The notes beneath the pieces were generated by a model. That model was not told the origin of the DNA and made no database searches. It was given only the letters and a program-made list of their open reading frames with translations. Below, in pieces: positions 18,173 to 25,141 of a DNA stretch of 52,441 nucleotides. The DNA comes from a bacterium (GTDB taxonomy: Bacteria > Armatimonadota > Zipacnadia > Zipacnadales > UBA11051), in contig JAJFUB010000070.1 of NCBI GenBank assembly GCA_021372615.1, positions 1 to 52,441 on the forward strand, written 5' to 3'. A program made the position numbers and the translations under genes. The first letter of the stretch is position 1, and every line of letters begins with the position of its first letter.

Positions 18173-18805
18173 TCAGAACCCGTGTTGCCGCAGGAACTCC
18201 TCGGTAATGCCCTGGCTCTCCAAGCCCATGGCCCGGCGCACGTACTTGGCGAGGATATCTACCTCGATGTTCACGCGCGCACCCGGCGCCATGTCCGCCA
18301 ATGTCGTGTGGGCGAGCGTGTGCGGGATGATCGCCACACTGAAGGTGCTGCCCGTGATCCGCGTCACGGTGAGGCTGACGCCGTCCACGGCCACGCTGCC
18401 CTTCTCGGCCACATACAGCGCCTGGTCGTCGGGCAGGTCGAAGCTGAACTCCGTCGTCTCGCCAACGGGCGTGCGTCCGGTGCAGACACCGACGCAGTCC
18501 ACGTGTCCCTGCACGACATGACCGCCCAGGCGGGCGCCGGCCTGCAGAGCCTGCTCGAGGTTCACCCGTTGCCCGCGCTCCCAGTCCCCGGCCGTCGTGC
18601 GGGAGACTGTCTCGGCCCCGGCGTGGCAGGCGAAGGTCCCACTGCCGAGGGTGACGACGGTCAGGCAGGTGCCGCTGACAGCGATGCTGTCGCCGATCTG
18701 AGCGGCGGCGGCAATCCCCGGGGCGCGCACGGTCACATCACGCCCGGTGGCGGTGGCGCGGACGCTCTCGATCTCGCCGACTTCCTCGATCAGCCCGGTG
18801 AACAT
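18173..18805 (-). CDS. ribE: Riboflavin synthase alpha chain
   Basis: 210-residue riboflavin synthase, which dismutates two 6,7-dimethyl-8-ribityllumazine molecules into riboflavin and the RibD product. It opens with MFTGLIEEVG, the family signature, and has two lumazine-binding barrels. The first has DSIAVSGTCLTV and the second GSVAVDGVSLTV; RLGGHVVQGHVD lies between them. The ATG overlaps the ribD stop by 16 bases, so the two are coupled. The stop lies two bases from the inverted-repeat element. Confidence 0.97.
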   Translation of the reverse strand: MFTGLIEEVGEIESVRATATGRDVTVRAPGIAAAAQIGDSIAVSGTCLTVVTLGSGTFACHAGAETVSRTTAGDWERGQRVNLEQALQAGARLGGHVVQGHVDCVGVCTGRTPVGETTEFSFDLPDDQALYVAEKGSVAVDGVSLTVTRITGSTFSVAIIPHTLAHTTLADMAPGARVNIEVDILAKYVRRAMGLESQGITEEFLRQHGF

Positions 18806-19893
18806 GGGTATGCCGTTACCAACAGGTCATTGCCGACACGCCGCGGCGTCCCCTGCCGCAGTTCCACTGCCAGGGCCTCGTCCATCCGCTCCAGGCCCAG
18901 CGGGCCAATCCCCGACAGGCCCTCGGCTCCGACGAGCTTCGGGGCGTAGAACAGTCGGTACTTGTCGGCGAGCCGGGCCTTGACCAGTCCTGCCGCCAGC
19001 TCGGGGCCGCCCTCGCACAGGATGCTCATCACGTCCCGCTGTCCCAGGTGTGCCATCAGGGCTGCCAGGCTTACGTGCTGCCCCGTGGCGGGCAGCTCGA
19101 TCACCTCGACCCCGGCCTCCCGCAGCGCCCGCACACGGCGCTCCGGCGCCCCTTCGGACACCGCAATGAGGCATCCGCCCGGCCCGGTCACTACCCGGGA
19201 GCGGGGTGGGGTCACGGCCCGGCTATCGGCGATCACCCGGAGCGGCTGGCGGCCATCGCGCGGGGCGGGGCGGACGGTCAACTGCGGATCGTCCGCCAGC
19301 ACGGTCCCGACGCCCACGAGCACGGCATCGCTCTCGTTCCGCCAGCCATGGACCAGCGCCCGGGACTGCTCGCCCGTGATCCAGCGCGAGTCGCCGCTCG
19401 CGGTCGCGACCTTGCCATCCAGCGTCAGGGCCAGCTTCACCGTCACGAACGGTCGGCCGGTCGTCTTGTGCTTCACGTACGGCTCGTAGTGCTCGGCGAT
19501 CCGCCCGCGGAGCAGCTCCTGCTCAACGACGAGGCCCGCCTGCCGCAGCATCTCCGCCCCGCCCCCTGCGCAGCGCGGGTCCGGGTCGGTCAAGCCGTAG
19601 ACCACCCGCCGGATGCCGGCGGCGATGATGGCGTCGGTACACGGCGGCGTGCGACCCTGGTGGCAGCACGGCTCCAGGGTGCAGTACAGCGTCGCCCCCC
19701 GCGCGCTCTCCCCCGCCTCGCCCAGGGCCAGCGGCTCGGCATGGGGCTCCCCGGCCCTCCGGTGCCAGCCGCGCCCCAGGAGGGTCCCGTCGGGGCCAAC
19801 AACGACAGCGCCAACCGGGGGGTTGGGGGAGGTGCGGCCCAGGCCCCGGCGTGCCAGCCGGCAGGCGCTACTCATCCAGCGGGAATCACTCAC
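18790..19893 (-). CDS. ribD: Bifunctional riboflavin deaminase/reductase
   Basis: 367-residue RibD. The N-terminal deaminase has the zinc site H-A-E (in EPHAEPLAL) and PCCHQGRTPPC, preceded by RRGLGRTSPNPPVGAVV. The C-terminal reductase has VKLALTLDGKVAT, SRWITG and VGVGTVLADDPQLTVR, then a NADPH-binding CEGGPELAAG. It converts the GTP cyclohydrolase II product to 5-amino-6-ribitylamino-uracil 5'-phosphate. The GTG start at 19893 overlaps the TGA of the upstream membrane-protein gene as GTGA, evidence of translational coupling and the reason for choosing this start. Confidence 0.96.
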   Translation of the reverse strand: MSDSRWMSSACRLARRGLGRTSPNPPVGAVVVGPDGTLLGRGWHRRAGEPHAEPLALGEAGESARGATLYCTLEPCCHQGRTPPCTDAIIAAGIRRVVYGLTDPDPRCAGGGAEMLRQAGLVVEQELLRGRIAEHYEPYVKHKTTGRPFVTVKLALTLDGKVATASGDSRWITGEQSRALVHGWRNESDAVLVGVGTVLADDPQLTVRPAPRDGRQPLRVIADSRAVTPPRSRVVTGPGGCLIAVSEGAPERRVRALREAGVEVIELPATGQHVSLAALMAHLGQRDVMSILCEGGPELAAGLVKARLADKYRLFYAPKLVGAEGLSGIGPLGLERMDEALAVELRQGTPRRVGNDLLVTAYPCSPG

Positions 19894-20273
19894 GGGCCGT
19901 CATGCTCGTCCGGTTTGCTCCGCAACTGCTGCTCCAAGCCCGCCAGGTTGCGGTACAACTCCGCTTGACGCTGGTGCTGGGCGCGCGCCACCTGGCGCAG
20001 GTCGAGCCACGCCAGGACGATCACCGCCAGCGGCAGCACCGTCAGCAGCCCCCAGAATCCCAGCGCCAGAAGCGGGTCGGTGAACGGCCTGACGGCGGCA
20101 TAGAACACCAGGCCGATGGTCACCAGAAGCAGCACCCCCGTGACCATGCGCATGGCGAACTGGCGCCCGTTGATCAGGTGCCGCCCCCGGGCGTACGACA
20201 GGGCCTGATAGACCATGCCGATGGCGATGGCCACGGCCGCGCAGACAAAGATGACGCCGACCGGATAACTCAT
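19890..20273 (-). CDS. Small membrane protein of unknown function, first gene of rib run
   Basis: 127-residue protein with three predicted membrane helices (VGVIFVCAAVAIAIGMVY, TGVLLLVTIGLVFYAAV, GFWGLLTVLPLAVIVLAW) and a charged helical tail ending DEHDGP. I recognise no family. The ATG at 20273 is chosen because the extra upstream residues (to 20459) would run into the divergent gene's promoter region and look non-coding. Its TGA overlaps the ribD GTG, so it is translated together with the riboflavin genes. A role in flavin or precursor transport is imaginable but has no sequence support. Confidence 0.7.
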   Translation of the reverse strand: MSYPVGVIFVCAAVAIAIGMVYQALSYARGRHLINGRQFAMRMVTGVLLLVTIGLVFYAAVRPFTDPLLALGFWGLLTVLPLAVIVLAWLDLRQVARAQHQRQAELYRNLAGLEQQLRSKPDEHDGP

Positions 20274-20443
20274 GTTGGCGCTCTGGAGCCTCGATGGAGG
20301 ATGATAGCACAAGGGCACCGGACCTGCAACGTTGGCGGCCATGGGGGAGGGCTGCACAGAACATCTGATCGGGGAAGGAGTTAGCTGCACGTGAGACGAA
20401 GATAGGGTATGGTAAGTCCGTCGCACCGAAAGGAGCAGGTCAG

Positions 20444-22621
20444 ATGCGAAGAGGGGCAATGCCGGCTCGATGGATCGGGCTGCTGGCAGTCGCCATCCTG
20501 CCGATCCTGGCGCAAGGGGTGGCGCCGGCGCAGTCCGTTGTCATCAACGGAGTGCCGCTGGTGACGTCGCGCACGCCGGTGACGATGGGAGGCAGCATGC
20601 TGCTGCCCATGCGTGACGTGTTCGAAGCGCTGCAGTCCGAGGTCAAGTGGTTCGCCAGTGAGCAGAAGGTCATGGCCATCCGCGGCCAGACCACCATTGA
20701 GCTATGGTTGGGCCGCACCATGGCCACGATCAATGGCACTCCCATGCAGCTCCCGGTCGCACCGACGCTTGTGAACGGGAGCACCTACGTGCCGCTGCGT
20801 TTCCCGGCCGAGGCCTTCGGCGGACAGATCGAGTGGCAGGCGGCGACCCGCACCGCTCTGATCACCATCCCGCCTCTCGGCGAGACACCGACGACGCCAG
20901 CCACGCCGACCACGCCAACTACACCGACGACGCCTGAGGTCCCCGTGACGCCGCCGGCGACGCCACAACCCGTGCTGGTTGAGGGCACGCTGGTGCAGGT
21001 GATCCCCAATCCGGCCAGCATCGTCGTTACGACCAGTGGCACCGGGCTGGCCCAGGCTATCCCGATCGGGGCCGCCACGGTCCTGACGCGCCATGCCGAC
21101 GGTCAGCCGGCGCAGCCGGCGACGCTCCAGCAGGCCGAGGCGGGCGACTACGCTCAGGCATCCCTCGACGCCAACGGTGTCGCCCAGACCGTGGACCTCA
21201 CGTACGGCGAGGCCCTGGGGTTCATCGCCGGCATCTCCGAGAACAGCATCCTGCTCAAGGACAACAAGGTCTACGGCCTGAGCCCCACGATCAGAGTAGT
21301 GGACCAGGCCGACAGGACGGTGGCTCTCTCGGACGTGCCCAACGGTGCGGCCGTGAGGCTGCGCTACCAGCCGAGCTCGCGCATGGTCTACGGCATGAAG
21401 GTGACCATGCCGGCACAGCCGGCGGTGACGCCCACGACGGCCAAGCCGCAGATCATCTTGCTCGGCGTCCTCAATGACAGCCCCCTGTTCAAGGCGAGTG
21501 ACGTGATCCGCGTGCAGATGCAGGGCACGCCCCGCGGCGTCGCCAAAGCGTCACTGGGTGACGTCTTCCACGACCTGCCTCTCGTGGAGGCGGAAGAGGG
21601 CAACTACCGCGCCGACTTCAGCGTCCCCGCAGGGGTGAACGCGGCCAACGTCAGCCTGGTAGGCAATCTGACCGTCAACGGTGTGGCCGCGACGCCCGTT
21701 ACCAGCGCGGTGCTGCTCACGGTTGACACGGCCCTCCCCGTCATCAAGGGCATGGCGCCGGCGGACGCGTCCACGATCCACACCCAGGACACCACCATCG
21801 CGGCGAGGTTCGACACCGGCGGCGGCACTGCGATCAACCCGGCCTCGGTCCAGATGCTGGTCAACGGGACCAGGGCCCAGGGCCTCAGTGTGGCCCAGGA
21901 CGGTGTCACGTATGAGGCACACGGCCTGGCCCTGGGCAACGTGCGGGTGCAGGTGGTCGCGGCCGACATGGCCCGCAACACAACCGCGCGCGTATGGAAC
22001 TTCACGGTCGGCCCCGCCGACCCGATCATCACTCGCGCCTGGCATGACGCCAAGACCGTGCTGACCCAGGGCAATGTGCTCTCGGTGTTCATGTTCGTCC
22101 GCGAGGCCGGGGGTGTCGCCACGTACGACATCGGCAACCTGCGCAAGGGCCTGCCGATGAAGCGCGGTGGCACCACACTGGGGTACTTCGGCACCTACAC
22201 CGTCGCGGCGGGCGACCGGTTGGAGGCCGGCACCATCACCGTGCACTACCGTGATCCGGCAGGGCAGCAGGCCAACATGGACATCCCCAACAAGGTGGAC
22301 ATCAACACCGCTCTGCCCACCGCCCTGAAGATCACCGCCCCGGCTAACGGCAGCAAGGTCGGCAACACGATCGTCGTCAGCGGCGAGGCGCCGCAGGCCA
22401 GCCGCGTGCGCGTGACCATCACCTACACCGCGCTCACGATCGTGACCGGACAGCTCTGGCAGGGCATCGTCACCCCGAACGATCAGGGGGTCTGGACCAC
22501 CCAGGGCGTGGCCAGCAGCACCGGCTTGCTGGGCAAGGCCGATGAGTACACCATCAAGGCCGAACAGCTTGATGCGACCAACACCGTCCTGGCGACAGTG
22601 CAGATCAAGCTGGTCAAGTAG
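20444..22621 (+). CDS. Secreted copper-amine-oxidase-N (stalk) domain protein
   Basis: 725-residue exported protein. The signal peptide (WIGLLAVAILPILAQGVAPAQS) is followed by a copper amine oxidase N-terminal/stalk domain (about residues 28-140: VVINGVPLV, LLPMRDVFEAL, GSTYVPLRFPAEAFGG). Then come a Thr/Pro linker (TPTTPATPTTPTTP) and several beta-rich modules, including an Ig-like block (VIKGMAPADASTIHTQDTTI) and a C-terminal module (LKITAPANGSKVGNTIVVSG). Such proteins sit on the cell surface in Gram-positive-like bacteria and Armatimonadota, with no enzyme activity implied. The ATG has AAAGGAG upstream. It is monocistronic, with a strong terminator 30 bases after the stop. Confidence 0.87.
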   Translation: MRRGAMPARWIGLLAVAILPILAQGVAPAQSVVINGVPLVTSRTPVTMGGSMLLPMRDVFEALQSEVKWFASEQKVMAIRGQTTIELWLGRTMATINGTPMQLPVAPTLVNGSTYVPLRFPAEAFGGQIEWQAATRTALITIPPLGETPTTPATPTTPTTPTTPEVPVTPPATPQPVLVEGTLVQVIPNPASIVVTTSGTGLAQAIPIGAATVLTRHADGQPAQPATLQQAEAGDYAQASLDANGVAQTVDLTYGEALGFIAGISENSILLKDNKVYGLSPTIRVVDQADRTVALSDVPNGAAVRLRYQPSSRMVYGMKVTMPAQPAVTPTTAKPQIILLGVLNDSPLFKASDVIRVQMQGTPRGVAKASLGDVFHDLPLVEAEEGNYRADFSVPAGVNAANVSLVGNLTVNGVAATPVTSAVLLTVDTALPVIKGMAPADASTIHTQDTTIAARFDTGGGTAINPASVQMLVNGTRAQGLSVAQDGVTYEAHGLALGNVRVQVVAADMARNTTARVWNFTVGPADPIITRAWHDAKTVLTQGNVLSVFMFVREAGGVATYDIGNLRKGLPMKRGGTTLGYFGTYTVAAGDRLEAGTITVHYRDPAGQQANMDIPNKVDINTALPTALKITAPANGSKVGNTIVVSGEAPQASRVRVTITYTALTIVTGQLWQGIVTPNDQGVWTTQGVASSTGLLGKADEYTIKAEQLDATNTVLATVQIKLVK

Positions 22622-22650
22622 CCCACACGGCGCACGTCCAGACAAACACG

Positions 22651-22682
22651 AAACCGGGACAGGCAAGAGCCTGTCCCGGTTT
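22651..22682. terminator. Bidirectional intrinsic terminator
   Basis: AAACCGGGACAGGC, loop AAGA and GCCTGTCCCGGTTT form a perfect 14-bp stem flanked by A and T bases on both sides. It lies between the plus-strand stalk-protein gene and the convergent U32-like gene and can serve both. Confidence 0.9.
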
Positions 22683-22698
22683 GCTTGCGGGGGGAGAG

Positions 22699-23727
22699 CT
22701 ACAGCGTCTCGACGTTCCGTAGCACCGTTTCCAGCACGCCGGCGCAGTAGCCGCAGCGGTGGCACTGGCGATCGCAGGTGGAGGTCTGCGCGAACCAGTC
22801 GTCGGGGAAGCGCGTGTTGTCCACGATGTACGGGGCGAAGGCCGGGCCGTAGCCGGGCTCGAACAGGTCCAGCAGGTTGCCCTGGTAGCGCCCCGCAACA
22901 TAGGCCGCGATCACAGCCTCGGGCCGGGCGTGCATCCGGGTAGCCAGCTTCACGACCGGGAACAGCTCGTCGTAGTGATGCAGGTCCTCGGGGCGGATCC
23001 AGGTGCTCTGCAGCACCACCGGCCAGTGCGCCCGGTCGGACAGGTAGTTCCAGCACATGTGCGGCCGGAAGCCCTCCATCCGCACCGACTCGTCCACTTC
23101 GGCCTCGTGGGCGACGAGGTTGTCATGGAAGCTCTGGCCCGAGCAGAACGCCAGGCAGCCGCTGTTGGCGAGCATGATGAGCTTCTTGCCCGCCTCGTCG
23201 GCCCAGGCCTTTAGCTCGCGCACATACGCCATGTTGCGCTGCATGTCGCGCTGGATGTGGAAGCTGTCGAACAGGTGGCTGACAAGCTGCATGCCCTGCA
23301 CGGTGCCGATGCGCATGTTGACCGAGGCGCGCACCTCAATATGCGGGTAGGCCTGCTTGACGATCCAGGCGATGGCGGGAGAGGTGGTCGTGACGATGTC
23401 CAGGCCGACCAACTCGCCCAGGTAGTCCAGGACGGAGACGACCTGGTTCTGCAGGTACTGGCTGGCGGCGCGGCCGCCGTAGCAGTTGGCGTTGAAGAGC
23501 AGGTCGAGCTTCACGCCCAGGTCGCGCAGGGCCAGCAGATCCTCCTCGAGTTGGCGCTGGCCGCCCCAGTCCACATAGCCCCGGCGCTCGGTCAGCGCCG
23601 CGCGCCCCGAGGGCATGCTTCCCCACGGGAAGTAGACCTCGGCGATGTGGTCGCGGTAGCGCGCAGCGACTTCGGCGAACGAAGGGTCGCCCGGTTCGGG
23701 CATCTGGTAACCGACGGCAAAACGCAT
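22699..23727 (-). CDS. Peptidase U32-like (PrtC/YhbU-type) protein
   Basis: 342-residue protein resembling the peptidase U32 family: an N-terminal MRFAVGYQMP, then AEVYFPWGSMPSGR, LDLLFNANCYG, TTTSPAIAW and VRASVNMRIG fit the family's TIM-barrel layout. Cysteines near the end (CDRQCHRCGYC) suggest an iron-sulfur or zinc site. U32 members include collagenase-like proteases and RNA/ubiquinone hydroxylases, so protease activity should not be assumed. The ATG at 23727 has AGGAG upstream. The next minus-strand gene upstream encodes a 4Fe-4S protein, so the two may act together in a redox step (inference). Confidence 0.7.
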   Translation of the reverse strand: MRFAVGYQMPEPGDPSFAEVAARYRDHIAEVYFPWGSMPSGRAALTERRGYVDWGGQRQLEEDLLALRDLGVKLDLLFNANCYGGRAASQYLQNQVVSVLDYLGELVGLDIVTTTSPAIAWIVKQAYPHIEVRASVNMRIGTVQGMQLVSHLFDSFHIQRDMQRNMAYVRELKAWADEAGKKLIMLANSGCLAFCSGQSFHDNLVAHEAEVDESVRMEGFRPHMCWNYLSDRAHWPVVLQSTWIRPEDLHHYDELFPVVKLATRMHARPEAVIAAYVAGRYQGNLLDLFEPGYGPAFAPYIVDNTRFPDDWFAQTSTCDRQCHRCGYCAGVLETVLRNVETL

Positions 23728-23823
23728 GAGGGGTTCTCCTACGGTCTGTGCGGGCAGCGGAAGGCGAACGGCACGGCTCTGCCGTTGGTCTCGGTTCGTC
23801 TCCCTTGTGCTGCGTTGGGACGG

Positions 23824-23843
23824 GCCCGACAGGAGTGTCGGGC
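23824..23843. repeat. Short palindrome between the U32-like and QueG-like genes
   Basis: GCCCGACA, loop GGAG, TGTCGGGC form a perfect 8-bp stem, followed by GTACCAC. No T-run follows. It has the look of a dispersed intergenic palindrome. Confidence 0.55.
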
Positions 23844-23872
23844 GTACCACCGCCCGGCCGGCCGGCCAGGGC

Positions 23873-24823
23873 TCAGTCCAGGCGCCAGGGCTGGCGCTTG
23901 CGGAAGGGGCTGTTGAAGCGGTTGCTCACGCGGCCGGTCTCCTCCAGGTGCATGAAGCAGGCCCGCATGCATCCGCGCGCTCCCTCCAGGGCGCCCGGCA
24001 GGTGGAACATCCCGTGCGAGTTGCGGTTGTACGGTATCTCTGCAGCGGCGTAGAAGCGCGTGAAGGCCTCGTCCGTGTCGTAGTCGGGTGGCGTGAAGGG
24101 CGAGAAGTGCGGGTTGGCGCCCTGGTAGCCGCTGGAGCACTTCTTCTCGTCCAGCTTGGCCCACTCATACTCGTGGCCGGCGATGTTCACCTTGACGGTC
24201 TCGGTGTCGCTGAAGGCCCCCACGGTGCAGTTGTGGACGCAGAGCTTGCAGCGGTCGCAGATCTGCCCCTCGAAGATGGGATCGGGCTCCAGGGGCGCGT
24301 CGGTCAGCAGGAACGCGAGGCGCTGGCGCGGGCCGAACTGCGGGCTCAGGAACATCTTGCTGTACCCGATCTCACCCATGCCGCAGATGACCGCGCCGAT
24401 GCGGAAGTGCATCATCACATCGGGGGCCGGCCGGTCCGGCGCCACGGCGCGACTGACGGCCTGGGGGCTGCCGTCGTTGGGGCTGATGGAGGCCATGAAT
24501 ACCATGTTCTGGATCGGCACGGCCTCGTAGCCCTCATCCTCCAGGGCGCTGCACACGGCGCGGAGCGTGATCGGTGCGTCGCGGTAGTTGATGCCGGCAT
24601 AGCCCATCGAGGGGTAGGCGCCGAAGTATGTGCCCTCCTCGATGCCGCGGAAGCAGCCGCGGTGGACGCGGAAGCCCAGGCCGACAATGGCCTTGGCTTC
24701 GGGGAAGATGTAGCGGGGGTCCATCTCCGGCGGGGCGCCCTCGAAGCGATCCATGGACCCGATGCCCACCAGGTCGGCCCCGTGGAGACGGGCGAAGTCC
24801 TTGACTTGTGCGGCAGTGACCAT
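23873..24823 (-). CDS. Epoxyqueuosine reductase-like 4Fe-4S protein
   Basis: 316-residue protein similar in layout to QueG and related corrinoid/iron-sulfur proteins: an N-terminal domain beginning VTAAQVKDFARLHGADLVGIG, then IVGLGFRVHRG and ICGMGEIGYSKMFLSPQFGPRQRL. One 4Fe-4S motif is seen, C-D-R-C-K-L-C-V-H-N-C. The second cluster motif of true QueG is not complete; only C-M-R-A-C remains near the end. It is therefore not a safe QueG call. It could be a QueG relative with another reductive role. The ATG at 24823 is chosen because homology starts there. The gene lies 145 bases upstream of the U32-like gene. Confidence 0.72.
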   Translation of the reverse strand: MVTAAQVKDFARLHGADLVGIGSMDRFEGAPPEMDPRYIFPEAKAIVGLGFRVHRGCFRGIEEGTYFGAYPSMGYAGINYRDAPITLRAVCSALEDEGYEAVPIQNMVFMASISPNDGSPQAVSRAVAPDRPAPDVMMHFRIGAVICGMGEIGYSKMFLSPQFGPRQRLAFLLTDAPLEPDPIFEGQICDRCKLCVHNCTVGAFSDTETVKVNIAGHEYEWAKLDEKKCSSGYQGANPHFSPFTPPDYDTDEAFTRFYAAAEIPYNRNSHGMFHLPGALEGARGCMRACFMHLEETGRVSNRFNSPFRKRQPWRLD

Positions 24824-24937
24824 CGACACCACTCTTTCACAGCGCCGCTGTTGGCGGCCCCGGGATGTTGGCTGCGACCGTGGGTAGGTTCGCTGCCGGA
24901 GGGCGGAGACCTGCGCGAACGGCGTCCTCACCCCCGA

Positions 24938-24968
24938 CCCCTCTCCCTCGCTTCGCTCCGGAGAGGGG
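24938..24968. repeat. Inverted repeat in 24824-25141 intergenic region
   Basis: CCCCTCTCC and GGAGAGGGG pair around a 13-base loop. It lies in a 318-base intergenic region that also holds the heptamer array and a promoter. Hairpins of this sequence type recur between genes in many GC-rich genomes. Confidence 0.65.
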
Positions 24969-25016
24969 AGTCCGCTACGACAACGTCGTGGCTTCCGCGC
25001 ACAGAACCTCTGCCGT

Positions 25017-25079
25017 CCCCAATGCCCAATGCCTAATGCCTAATGCCCAATCCCCAATCCCCAATCCCCAATCCCCAAT
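25017..25079. repeat. Nine tandem 7-bp repeats (CCCCAAT type), G-quadruplex-capable
   Basis: Nine consecutive heptamers, mostly CCCCAAT with GCCCAAT and GCCTAAT variants in the first half. The last four full copies give four runs of GGGG spaced by ATT on the minus strand, which meets the usual G-quadruplex rule. The array ends four bases before the -35 box of the next gene. Confidence 0.9.
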
Positions 25080-25083
25080 CACC

Positions 25084-25112
25084 TTGACGAAGCTGACCGC
25101 TGTTGCTATACC
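25084..25112 (+). promoter_or_regulatory. Predicted promoter of MFS-HEAT gene
   Basis: TTGACG at 25084-25089, exactly 17 bases, TATACC at 25107-25112. The leader would be about 23 bases and contains GAGGCGGTAGG just before the ATG at 25142. The heptamer array directly abuts the -35 box. Confidence 0.6.
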
Positions 25113-25141
25113 GGTCTTGCGCATCTCCCCGAGGCGGTAGG

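Noticed and set aside
20274-20443. FMN riboswitch ahead of the rib genes
   Set aside because: The conserved RFN core sequences are not found on the minus strand in this spacer.
23873-24823. Firm QueG call
   Set aside because: The second 4Fe-4S cluster motif is incomplete, so a specific function is not supported.
25017-25079. CRISPR-like array
   Set aside because: Repeats are 7 bases long with no spacers between them, and no cas gene is nearby.
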